A stretch of 64,000 nt of DNA from Emticicia sp037153985 (GTDB taxonomy: Bacteria > Bacteroidota > Bacteroidia > Cytophagales > Spirosomataceae), in contig NZ_JBBAYI010000004.1 of assembly GCF_037153985.1 (NCBI RefSeq), forward strand, positions 186,001 to 250,000. The letters are read 5' to 3'. Shown here one piece after another: positions 43,614 through 52,177 of the stretch. Positions within the stretch are counted from its first letter, which is position 1, and the number at the start of each line of letters is the position of its first letter. The notes below the pieces were generated by a model that saw only the letters and a list, made by a program, of their open reading frames with translations, searched no databases and had not been told where the DNA came from. The position numbers and the translations under genes were made by a program.

Positions 43614-46460
43614 ATGGAAGAAACAAAGCTGCTTAAAGAACAGATTGAACAAGAACGTAATGCGCGCTTGCAGGCAGAGGCTCTCCTTGAGGAGAAAGCC
43701 AGACAATTGGCTCAGGTAGAAGAAAAATTCAATACCCTGAACAATCGTTTTGCACAGCAGATTAAGCTAGGCAATGCAGCATTGCAACAAAGTGAAAGTC
43801 GGTACCAGCAACTAATCGAATCCATACAAGATATTATCTATAAAATTACCCCTGAAGGTTATTTTACGTTTGTGAATCCGGTTGTGAAAAAACAACTCGG
43901 ATACAACGAAGAAGAAATTATAGGTAAACATTTTACCGAGTTGGTAGCACCAGAGTACCGAGAGCCATTGGTGAAGTTTTACTTAGACATGATGAAGGAA
44001 AAACGGGGTAGTACTTATGCCGAGTTTCCGGCCATTGCAAAAGACAACAGCATTGTTTGGGTTGCCCAGACCGTACACCTTATTAAAGAAGAAAACCGTA
44101 TTGTTGAGCTTTCGGCGGTGGCTCGTGATGTGACTGAAAGAAAAACTACTGAAGATATACTAAGAACTACGCAGGGGCGGCTGTCGGCATTAATTACCAA
44201 TTTGCAGAAAGCCGTACTGGTAGAAGACGAAAACCGCAAGGTGATTCTTGTAAACCAGCTTTTCTGCGATTTCTTCGGCATTAGTTCTACGCCTGAGTCA
44301 TTGATAGGAACCAACTATCTGGAGTCGCTGGAATCAATAAAAAATTCGTTCAGTAAGCCTGAGCAATTCGTTGAACGTATGAACGAATTAATGGCTAAAC
44401 AACAAATTGTAGTAGAAGAAAAACTGACTACTACTGATGGCAGAGTGTTTGACCGTGACTACATACCGATATTTCTGGAAGGGCAATATCGTGGGCATTT
44501 ATGGGAGTACGCCGACATCACACAGAAATACTTATCAGAAGAAGCTATTCGCAAAAGTGAAGAGAAATACCGGAAAATCATGGATAATATGGAACTAGGA
44601 CTTTTAGAAGTAGATAACGACCAACGTATTGTGAGGGCGTATGACCGTTTCTGTGAAATGATTGGTTACCGGGAAGACGAACTAGTAGGTAAAATTGCAC
44701 CAGAACTACTTATCTCAAAAGATTATGAGCGCGTTCTGAATACTGAGCAGGAAAAACGGGCGTACGGTAAGAGTAGTTCGTACGAAATGAAAATGATAAA
44801 AAAAGATGGTAGCGACCTGTGGGCTATCATCAGCGGTACACCTATTATTGATGAAGATGGCAAGACAGTGGGGTCAATAGGTATTCATTATGACATTACC
44901 AAGCGTAAGCAACTAGAACAGGAATTAGCTAAGGCCAAACAAATAGCCGAAGATGCACGCAGCGCCGAAAAACAGTTTCTGGCTAACATGAGCCACGAAA
45001 TGCGCACGCCACTCAATGCTATTATTGGCATGACACACCTCTTGTTTGATACCCGCCCAAGCCAGCAACAAAAAGAATACCTCGATATTCTGAAAGGCTC
45101 GGCTGATTTTCTGTATGGCTTGATTTCCGATTTACTCGATATGGCTAAAATAGAAGAAGGCAGGGTTGAAGTAAAGAAAAACGTGTTCGATTTGGCCGGC
45201 CTTTTGCGTACTGTGCAACAAGTATTTAAAATTAAACTTGGCGACAGACCCATTGAACTTGACTTAATGATTGATGGCCAGATTTCGGGTAACTATCTGG
45301 GCGATAACCTGTTATTAAGCCAGATTTTGCAAAACATTGTGGGCAATGCCGAAAAATTTACCCATCGCGGGTCGATAGATATTATTGCCAAAGTCAAGAA
45401 AGAAGAAAACGATACTACATGGATTGAATTTAAGGTGTCGGACACCGGCATTGGTATACCCGAAGAAAAACTTGAGTTGATTTTTCAGAAATTTGAACAA
45501 GTTACACTACAAGGCAATAAACATAAAGGTACAGGGCTTGGTTTGTCTATTACCAAACAACTGATTGAATTACAGGGCGGAAGTATCTCGGTAAAAAGCC
45601 GCGAAGGCGAAGGTTCAACATTCATATTTGTGTTGCCTTTCCAGAAAATATCTGAGAAAACATCGGCTTCCAAAAACGAAAACACTTCTGAAACCCTTGA
45701 GGTAAGTCAGGTACTAGTGGCTGAAGATAACGCCATGAATCAGAAGTATATCAGTAACCTCTTGCAGAAATGGAACATTCCGTTTGTAATAGCACCCGAT
45801 GGCGTAAAAGCTGTTGAATATGCCCAGAAACAGGCTTTTGATATAATTCTGATGGATATTCAGATGCCTAACATGGATGGCTACGAAGCTACTATAACAA
45901 TCAGAAACACCGAAAATCCTAATAAAAATACACCTATTGTAGCCTTGACGGCTTCGGCTATGGTTGACCAACGCAACAAAGCAATGGCTGTTGGTATGAA
46001 TAACTTTATTTCAAAACCATTTACACCGAACCTGCTACTAAATACCATTCAGGAATACCTCAATCAGAAAGATACTGATAACACCGATACCAAAACAGGA
46101 AATGGAAAAAAAGTAGAATTGAATCGTGCCTGTCTGGAAGAATTATACGGCGACGACAAAGACTACGCAGCCGATATGTTCCAGACTTTTTTGTCAGACG
46201 TAGTGCCTGACTTCGGTACTTTAACCGACCTCATTAACAAAGCCGACTGGGAAACCCTGGCAAAAGCAGTACATAAACTGAAACCAACTTTAGGCATGGT
46301 GGGGCTAACCGACCTCGAAAAAAGAATGCTTGATTTTGAAGATAAAATAAGGCAATTGCCCGAAACAGAGAAACTATTGAAAATTTGGAAAGATATTTAC
46401 GATGATCTTCACCAAAGCCTTCCAACTATAAAAAATGAATTAGCCAAGTTACGCACATGA
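43614..46460 (+). CDS. Soluble PAS-rich hybrid histidine kinase with receiver and Hpt
   Basis: I use ATG 43614 rather than an in-frame TTG at 43581, giving 948 residues with no membrane helix. A coiled coil (about 1-60) leads to three PAS domains (about 62-180, 190-300, 312-435). HisKA carries FLANMSHEMRTPLNA (His461), followed by HATPase (NAEKFTHRG, DTGIGIPEEK, GTGLGLSI), a receiver with Asp748 in LMDIQMPNMDG, and an Hpt with His887 in AVHKLKPTLGMVGL. All four phosphorelay sites are intact. The stop overlaps the next gene by 4 bp, making the LytTR regulator its likely partner. The PAS domains may sense redox, light or small ligands. Confidence 0.93.
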   Translation: MEETKLLKEQIEQERNARLQAEALLEEKARQLAQVEEKFNTLNNRFAQQIKLGNAALQQSESRYQQLIESIQDIIYKITPEGYFTFVNPVVKKQLGYNEEEIIGKHFTELVAPEYREPLVKFYLDMMKEKRGSTYAEFPAIAKDNSIVWVAQTVHLIKEENRIVELSAVARDVTERKTTEDILRTTQGRLSALITNLQKAVLVEDENRKVILVNQLFCDFFGISSTPESLIGTNYLESLESIKNSFSKPEQFVERMNELMAKQQIVVEEKLTTTDGRVFDRDYIPIFLEGQYRGHLWEYADITQKYLSEEAIRKSEEKYRKIMDNMELGLLEVDNDQRIVRAYDRFCEMIGYREDELVGKIAPELLISKDYERVLNTEQEKRAYGKSSSYEMKMIKKDGSDLWAIISGTPIIDEDGKTVGSIGIHYDITKRKQLEQELAKAKQIAEDARSAEKQFLANMSHEMRTPLNAIIGMTHLLFDTRPSQQQKEYLDILKGSADFLYGLISDLLDMAKIEEGRVEVKKNVFDLAGLLRTVQQVFKIKLGDRPIELDLMIDGQISGNYLGDNLLLSQILQNIVGNAEKFTHRGSIDIIAKVKKEENDTTWIEFKVSDTGIGIPEEKLELIFQKFEQVTLQGNKHKGTGLGLSITKQLIELQGGSISVKSREGEGSTFIFVLPFQKISEKTSASKNENTSETLEVSQVLVAEDNAMNQKYISNLLQKWNIPFVIAPDGVKAVEYAQKQAFDIILMDIQMPNMDGYEATITIRNTENPNKNTPIVALTASAMVDQRNKAMAVGMNNFISKPFTPNLLLNTIQEYLNQKDTDNTDTKTGNGKKVELNRACLEELYGDDKDYAADMFQTFLSDVVPDFGTLTDLINKADWETLAKAVHKLKPTLGMVGLTDLEKRMLDFEDKIRQLPETEKLLKIWKDIYDDLHQSLPTIKNELAKLRT

Positions 46461-47146
46461 AATTAAAATGTATCATCGTTGAAGATGAAGTAATGGCTCG
46501 GAAATCATTACAGCGGCTTTGCGAACAACATGAATCACTTGAACTGGCAGGAGTTTTTGAAAATGCCGAAGATGCGTTGGTTTATTTATCAACAGAAAAA
46601 GTGGATATTATCTGGCTCGACATCGAAATGCCCGGCCTCTCAGGTTTTGATTTGCTGGAAAACCTGACAACCATTCCGCAGGTAATCATGACTACTACCA
46701 AAACCGAGTATGCCTTTGATGCCTATCAGTATCAGGTAACCGACTATCTGAAAAAACCGGTAATGCTCCCACGCTTTAAAATGGCTGTTGATAAAGTGCT
46801 TGAACTCCACGCACGTAAAACCAGCATTTCGCCGCAACGACAAGAAATTTATGTAAAAACAGAGGGGCGTTATATCCGTTTGCCGTATTCAGACATCTTG
46901 TTCATTGAAAACGTTGGTGACTATGTAAAAATCTTTACCAACGACAACGCCTATATTATTCATACTACCATGAAGTATCTGGAAGAAAAACTGGGCGACC
47001 AGTTTCTACGGGTACATCGCTCTTTTATTGTACATCTCGATAAAATCGTTGATATAGAAGAGAATAACCTCGTTATTGCCAAAAAGGTTATCCCTATCAG
47101 CCGGGCCAATAAACCTGAGTTGATGAACCGCCTTAATATGCTGTGA
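46457..47146 (+). CDS. LytTR-family response regulator
   Basis: A 229-residue two-domain regulator. The receiver (1-120) has the acidic pair Glu9-Asp10, phosphoacceptor Asp55 in IIWLDIEMPG and Lys100 in YLKKPV. The LytTR DNA-binding domain (about 128-229) shows EIYVKTEGRYIRLPYSDILFIE (core YSDILFIENVGDYV), FLRVHRSFIVHLDKI and VIPISRANKPELMNRL. It binds direct repeats through beta-strands. It overlaps the hybrid kinase by ATGA (46457-46460), so the two are translated together. A regulon could include the exopolysaccharide genes that follow, but this is inferred only from proximity. Confidence 0.93.
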   Translation: MKLKCIIVEDEVMARKSLQRLCEQHESLELAGVFENAEDALVYLSTEKVDIIWLDIEMPGLSGFDLLENLTTIPQVIMTTTKTEYAFDAYQYQVTDYLKKPVMLPRFKMAVDKVLELHARKTSISPQRQEIYVKTEGRYIRLPYSDILFIENVGDYVKIFTNDNAYIIHTTMKYLEEKLGDQFLRVHRSFIVHLDKIVDIEENNLVIAKKVIPISRANKPELMNRLNML

Positions 47147-47268
47147 ATTTATAATAAAGTGAGCCTGCTCATTAACCTGTTCCTTCTTCTTTTAGCTGGA
47201 AATATTTTTTTTATAAAAGAATATACTGGTACTTTTTTTGCTATAAATTCATCAAAAAAATAATAACT

Positions 47269-47637
47269 ATGTTTGAGTTTAATGCTCATCTGGACGCCGA
47301 TTATATCAACGAAATTTATGGCGGTGATTTATCAATTGTGCAGATTATGTTCAGCTCTTTTCTGGAAGAGAGCATTCCGGTATGGAATGAGATATACAAC
47401 AAAATACTCGATAAAAACTACGTTGAAGTAGGGCGGCTGGCACACCAGATAAAACCCTCGTTTTCAATGGTCGGGCTTACGTTCCTGCATCCGAAAATAC
47501 AGGCTTTTGAATCTTTTGCCAAGTCGGCCCCTGCACAGGAAGAACTGCTGAAACAATACCAGCAGATTGCCGTTGACATTAATCATGCAAAACTGGTTAT
47601 TGAAGAAGACCTTAAGCGGATGGAAAGCCTCGTGTAA
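47269..47637 (+). CDS. Stand-alone Hpt phosphotransfer protein
   Basis: A 122-residue helical protein with His59 in RLAHQIKPSFSMVGLTFL. The same pattern (H-x-x-KP-x-x-x-MVGLT-x-L) occurs in the C-terminal Hpt domain of the hybrid kinase 1 kb upstream, so the two look like recent paralogues. It would shuttle phosphate between receivers, for example the kinase receiver and the LytTR or single-domain regulators. Separated from the LytTR gene by 122 nt with no terminator recognised. Confidence 0.85.
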   Translation: MFEFNAHLDADYINEIYGGDLSIVQIMFSSFLEESIPVWNEIYNKILDKNYVEVGRLAHQIKPSFSMVGLTFLHPKIQAFESFAKSAPAQEELLKQYQQIAVDINHAKLVIEEDLKRMESLV

Positions 47638-47726
47638 GGCTATTAATTAAACATATATCCCAATTATATCTTTCTGCTGCAACGCTGCTTAAGTAGCTTT
47701 CCTATTTATTTATATAATTACTGATA

Positions 47727-48935
47727 ATGAAAACCTTCATCGAAATTCTTTTCTGGATTTGTATAGGCTTAGTTTTTTATACTTATGTTGGCTATGGTAT
47801 TGTAGCTTGGCTGTTGGTTAAAGTGCGCAAAGCGTTGGGCATTACATTCCCGACTCTGAACGACCCTGACTTCCAGCCTCAGGTAACCCTCGTGATTCCG
47901 GCATATAACGAAATAAGTTGCATCGAAGCCAAAGTGAAAAACTCATTCTCGTTAGATTACCCCGCCAGTAAGCTAGATGTATTGTTTGTAACTGAAGGCT
48001 CAAACGATGGCACTACCGAGTACCTCGAATCGCTACAAGGGCAGTATCCTAACCTGAAAATCATAGGAGGGCATGAGCGCAAAGGAAAAATTGAAGCCAT
48101 GAACATGGCCATCCAAACCATAAAAACGCCTATTGTTATCTTTACCGATGCCAATACCACCCTTAATAAATTGGTGATTAAAAATATTGTGCGCCACTTC
48201 AAAGACGAGAAAGTAGGTGCCGTAGCAGGTGAAAAACGTATCCAGACCGATGACAACGAAGCCGCCGCCGGAGCAGGCGAAGGCCTGTACTGGAAATATG
48301 AGTCTTTCCTGAAAAAGCTAGATACCAAATTGTATTCAGTAGTAGGGGCGGCTGGCGAGCTATTTGCCGTCAGAACAAACCTCTATGGGTCGGTCGAAAA
48401 AGATACCCTCCTCGACGACTTCATGGTTTCTTTAAGGGTAGCTGCCAACGGCTATCGGGTAATTTACGAACCACAGGCTTATGCTATCGAACGCCCCTCG
48501 TTTTCTATTCAGGACGAAATGAAACGAAAAGTTAGAATTGCCACCGGAGGGTTTCAGTCAATTGCGCGTCTGGCATTTTTGTGGAATATTTTTAAATATG
48601 GCTGGTTGTCGTTCCAGTACGTGTCGCACAGGGCTATGCGCTGGGCCGTGGCTCCTTTTTGCCTGCCCCTTATCTTTATGCTGAACCTCGCGCTTGTGTT
48701 TCTCGAAAACACCCCTGAACCCCTCAGCCTTTATAAAATACTTTTTCTGGCGCAGGTTGTTTTTTATGTATTAGCCTTGGTTGGCTATTGGTTCGAGAAC
48801 CAGAAAATCAGAATAAAGCTCTTGTTCGTACCATTTTATTTTTCATTCATGAACTACTGTGCTATTAAAGGTTACAACCGTTACCGGCAAGGAATTACCT
48901 CTGGTATCTGGGAAAAAGCCAAACGAGCCCAGTAA
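47727..48935 (+). CDS. Membrane glycosyltransferase family 2
   Basis: A 402-residue processive-type GT2. It has an N-terminal helix (about 5-27), a GT-A domain with VTLVIPAYNE, RKGKIEAMN, TDAN (metal-binding acidic motif), VAGEKRI, LLDDFMVSLRVAANGY and KRKVRIATGG, and three or four C-terminal helices. It resembles cellulose-synthase-like enzymes that add sugars to a lipid carrier at the inner membrane. First gene after the signalling module. A terminator-like hairpin follows it, so it is transcribed apart from the main exopolysaccharide operon. Confidence 0.87.
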   Translation: MKTFIEILFWICIGLVFYTYVGYGIVAWLLVKVRKALGITFPTLNDPDFQPQVTLVIPAYNEISCIEAKVKNSFSLDYPASKLDVLFVTEGSNDGTTEYLESLQGQYPNLKIIGGHERKGKIEAMNMAIQTIKTPIVIFTDANTTLNKLVIKNIVRHFKDEKVGAVAGEKRIQTDDNEAAAGAGEGLYWKYESFLKKLDTKLYSVVGAAGELFAVRTNLYGSVEKDTLLDDFMVSLRVAANGYRVIYEPQAYAIERPSFSIQDEMKRKVRIATGGFQSIARLAFLWNIFKYGWLSFQYVSHRAMRWAVAPFCLPLIFMLNLALVFLENTPEPLSLYKILFLAQVVFYVLALVGYWFENQKIRIKLLFVPFYFSFMNYCAIKGYNRYRQGITSGIWEKAKRAQ

Positions 48936-48965
48936 TTAACGGTACATATAAAACATATTTTCATC

Positions 48966-48999
48966 AGAACAGTTATTATTACTAATAGCTGTTCTTTTT
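48966..48999 (+). terminator. Terminator after the first GT2 gene
   Basis: AGAACAGTTATTA (48966-48978), TTAC loop, TAATAGCTGTTCT (48983-48995): 13 pairs with one wobble, followed by a T-run. It lies 30 nt past the GT2 stop. Confidence 0.88.
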
Positions 49000-49238
49000 A
49001 TTTAAGGGTACTGCTTTTTGCGCTGTAATCAGGTTATATATAAAGGTTTTTCTTCCTCATTATCAGGCTTTTCGTTCAGGTTTTGTGCCTTGTTTAGGCT
49101 CAACCAAAAATACTTTTTGAAAAAGGTATAATTTTTGATAAGTATTTCCTGCGGAAAATACAATTGGGTACGATATTTGAGACACTAGCTTGTAAGCCAT
49201 CGCGCTTTCCTGATTTCATATAACCCTTCATACAAAAA
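49000..49238 (+). other. Gene-free leader ahead of the export operon
   Basis: Together with the terminator, this makes a 303-nt gene-free gap. It contains GATATTTG (near 49170), a near-match to the -7 consensus, and an A/T-rich partial hairpin around 49105-49140. No ORF is evident. It probably carries the promoter for the TolC-like / chain-length / polymerase operon. Confidence 0.4.
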
Positions 49239-50000
49239 ATGACGTGCTTGAAAAAATATTTCGTTCTTTTTGTTACTGTATTCACGTTTTTATGCAACAA
49301 AGCTGAGGTTTATGCCCAAACCCCTTCTGTTGATGCGGCTTTAACAAAAGCCTTTGCTACGGACGAACTACTACCATTGCTTATTGAGTCGGCTGTAAAA
49401 AACTCGGGAAATGTAAGACGCTTCGAGAAAAATATTCATTTGGCAGAGGCCAATCTGAAAATAAACAAGAATACCCTCTATAACGGGTTGTCGCTCATTT
49501 CGAGTTATTATTATGGCACTAACTATGCTGCCGTTGCCGATGCAACTGCCGCTACAAGTTTTAACCGATTAACCACCACCCAGACAGGCTTTTATAATGT
49601 TGGGGTGGGTTTTCAGTTGCCGCTTACAACACTGCTGAACAGAAAACATCTGGTAAAGTCTGCACAGATGCAGATAGAAATGATTGCCAGTGAGAAAGAT
49701 AACGCCATACTTGGCGTAAAAGAAGAGGTAATAAGGCTCTATCAGGAGCTAAAACTGTCACAAAAGTTGTTGGCTATTACCAATAATAACAAACAGGGTT
49801 TGCAAATGAACTATAGTCTGGCCGAAAAAGAATTTGTACAAGGCCAAATTACAGTTGAACAGATTTCGAGAGTATTAGATATTAATAATAAAGCGAAAAT
49901 GGAATATGAAACCGCTTTAAACAGGTTTCAGACGAATTTGATGCAATTGGAAAATTTTACAGGAGTTAGCATAGTGGAATTATTAAAGAGAGTAAAATGA
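49239..50000 (+). CDS. Half-length TolC-like outer-membrane protein
   Basis: A 253-residue secreted protein (signal 1-26, cleaved after YAQ). The C-terminal helices (LGVKEEVIRLYQELKLSQKLLAI and YSLAEKEFVQGQITVEQISRVLD, cores EEVIRLYQELKLSQ and AEKEFVQGQITVEQ) and the strand pair FNRLTTTQTGFYNVGVGFQLPL match one repeat of the TolC family. Normal TolC proteins have two such repeats (about 430-490 residues), so this one is half size. It overlaps the chain-length gene by ATGA, as if translated with it. It may stand in for the Wza-type exporter in taking polysaccharide across the outer membrane, perhaps as a hexamer. Confidence 0.75.
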   Translation: MTCLKKYFVLFVTVFTFLCNKAEVYAQTPSVDAALTKAFATDELLPLLIESAVKNSGNVRRFEKNIHLAEANLKINKNTLYNGLSLISSYYYGTNYAAVADATAATSFNRLTTTQTGFYNVGVGFQLPLTTLLNRKHLVKSAQMQIEMIASEKDNAILGVKEEVIRLYQELKLSQKLLAITNNNKQGLQMNYSLAEKEFVQGQITVEQISRVLDINNKAKMEYETALNRFQTNLMQLENFTGVSIVELLKRVK

Positions 50001-52159
50001 GTTTTCTGCATTTTCTAAATCTAATTATTAAAAATCTAAAGTGGTTAATATTAATTCCCATAATTTTAGCCGCTACTATCTATTATTTTACCCGTCATGA
50101 AAAGAAAGTCTACGCATCAGAATCTACTATTTATACAGGCATTGCCTCTGGTTACAGCCTGAACGGGGCTATTAAAGCTGATTTTTACGCCACCAGTAAT
50201 GCCTTCGATAACCTGCTTTCGTTAATTCAGTCGAGAGAAACCAAGCTCGATGTTGCCATTGGCCTATTGGCCGAGCATTTGTCGTTACCCAAGCATAACC
50301 CAGAAGTATTAACTTGGGGAGCTTATGACGACCTCAGCAAACTCATCCCTGACAGCGTAAGAAAAGCAGTAGTAAAACCTACCATTGCCCAAACACGCGC
50401 CGCTATTATGGCCTACATGAATAGCAGTGCCGATAACCCCATTTATAACCTTATTAACTCAAAGGCTGCTTATTATTCTATAAGTGCATTAAACAACATT
50501 CAGTCGACCCGTATTAATAGTAGTGACCTCATAAAAGTTTCTTATGAAACCAACGACCCTTTTATCTGTAAAAGAACGTTAGAATTACTGGAGCAGACTT
50601 TCGTAGAAAAATATAAAGCCCTGAAAGAAGGACAAACAGGCTCGGTAGTTGAGTATTTTGAAGAACAAACCAAAAAAGCCTTTGCCAAACTTGATTCAGT
50701 AGAACGGATTTTTCTGGAGTTTAATAAAAATAACGACATCATTAACTACTACGAGCAAACCAAAGCCGTAGCAGGTGAAAAAGAAAACCTCTATGCCTTG
50801 AACCACTCGTTAGAGATGGACGAAATGGCCTCGAGCAAATCGCTTGATAAAGTAAACGAAAGTATCAAGGGGCGGGTGTATCAATCATTATATAGCAGCG
50901 ATATTATTAATGAAAGAGAAAAGCTCTCGGATGTCTACAACAAAATTGCTACTACCGAAATCCTGAATAAAGATAATACCGGTAAAAAACAGTTAGATAG
51001 CCTTAAGACCGTAGCCAATTCGCTCGAAAACAAAATACGTAACTCGCTCACACAGTTAAATATCGAGTCGAATACACCTAATGGTATCCCAACCAAAAAC
51101 GTACTGGACGAATGGCTGAAAACTACACTTGCATTTGAGCAAAGTAAGGCCAAACTAACTGTAATGGACAAGCGTAAAAAAGAGTTTACAGAAGAATACC
51201 GGAAGTTTGCGCCACTTGGGGCTATTCTGAAAAAAATTGAACGACAAATAAGTGTTTCAGAGCAAGAGTACCTGCAACTATTGCACGACCTCAATCTGGC
51301 TAAGTTGTCGCAGCAAAACACCGAACTTACCTCAAAACTCAATGTAGTTGACCCTCCGTTTTTACCCCTCAAACCTAATGCGTCTAAACGCATGATACTT
51401 GTAGCCGTGGGTTTTATTGCTGGTTTTGTAGTGGTGTTGTCGGTTATTTTGGGTCATGCGCTTATTAACAAAACATTGCTTGAGCCTGCACGGGCCCTTA
51501 AAATTGTTGATTTACCTTTACTAGGGCTGTATCCGCTATTAAATGATAACCCGAAGTTTCTTGAAAAGGCCGACCTCCGTTTGTTACAACAATTATTGGC
51601 AAAGGTAAACCCGCAAGAAAAACCTGTTTATCTGGGTTTTATAAGTACCCAGAAAGGCGAAGGTAAAACTACTATTATAGATGTATTGGAAAAAGAACTC
51701 GTTGGGCTGAATTACACCGTCGAAAGGCAATTGCTCTTGCCTACTGTTGAATATAGGCAATTAGGTATTACCATGCCCCTGACGCTGGCTGCACACCAAT
51801 GGGAGTGGGACGGCGAACGCACACTTGCTGAAAGACGAGGCAAAGATTTTGTATTGATAGAGTTTCCGGCACTTGATAAAACGGTTATTAAACCCGGGTC
51901 TTTCCCGCCGCTGAATCAGGCAGTTCTGGTATGTAGAGCCAATCGTATCTGGGATAAACGAGACAAAGAAATGGTTTCAATCTTTACAAGAACTACGGGT
52001 AGCAAGCCATCTTTTGTGCTGAATGGTGTAGAAACAGATTTCGCCGAAGAATATATCGGCGAGGTTCCAAAGAAAAGAAACGCGTTCAGGTCATTTATCA
52101 AGAAAATAGTAAAATTTGAATTCGGTAATCGGAAAGCTATTCGTCGGGGGCTTAACTAA
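49997..52159 (+). CDS. Polysaccharide co-polymerase with degenerate BY-kinase domain
   Basis: A 720-residue inner-membrane protein: helix 1 (about 13-31), a long periplasmic coiled-coil region (about 200-440), helix 2 (about 466-490), then a cytoplasmic domain. This is the Wzz/GumC chain-length architecture. The cytoplasmic part keeps a Walker-A-like STQKGEGKTT (550-559). However, the Walker B aspartate is replaced (FVLIEFPAL), no Walker A' aspartate is visible, and the C-terminal Tyr cluster is absent (ends KAIRRGLN). Kinase activity is therefore doubtful. It controls chain length or export together with the overlapping TolC-like protein. Confidence 0.85.
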   Translation: MSFLHFLNLIIKNLKWLILIPIILAATIYYFTRHEKKVYASESTIYTGIASGYSLNGAIKADFYATSNAFDNLLSLIQSRETKLDVAIGLLAEHLSLPKHNPEVLTWGAYDDLSKLIPDSVRKAVVKPTIAQTRAAIMAYMNSSADNPIYNLINSKAAYYSISALNNIQSTRINSSDLIKVSYETNDPFICKRTLELLEQTFVEKYKALKEGQTGSVVEYFEEQTKKAFAKLDSVERIFLEFNKNNDIINYYEQTKAVAGEKENLYALNHSLEMDEMASSKSLDKVNESIKGRVYQSLYSSDIINEREKLSDVYNKIATTEILNKDNTGKKQLDSLKTVANSLENKIRNSLTQLNIESNTPNGIPTKNVLDEWLKTTLAFEQSKAKLTVMDKRKKEFTEEYRKFAPLGAILKKIERQISVSEQEYLQLLHDLNLAKLSQQNTELTSKLNVVDPPFLPLKPNASKRMILVAVGFIAGFVVVLSVILGHALINKTLLEPARALKIVDLPLLGLYPLLNDNPKFLEKADLRLLQQLLAKVNPQEKPVYLGFISTQKGEGKTTIIDVLEKELVGLNYTVERQLLLPTVEYRQLGITMPLTLAAHQWEWDGERTLAERRGKDFVLIEFPALDKTVIKPGSFPPLNQAVLVCRANRIWDKRDKEMVSIFTRTTGSKPSFVLNGVETDFAEEYIGEVPKKRNAFRSFIKKIVKFEFGNRKAIRRGLN

Positions 52160-52177
52160 GCCTGTAAAATAGCCGAA

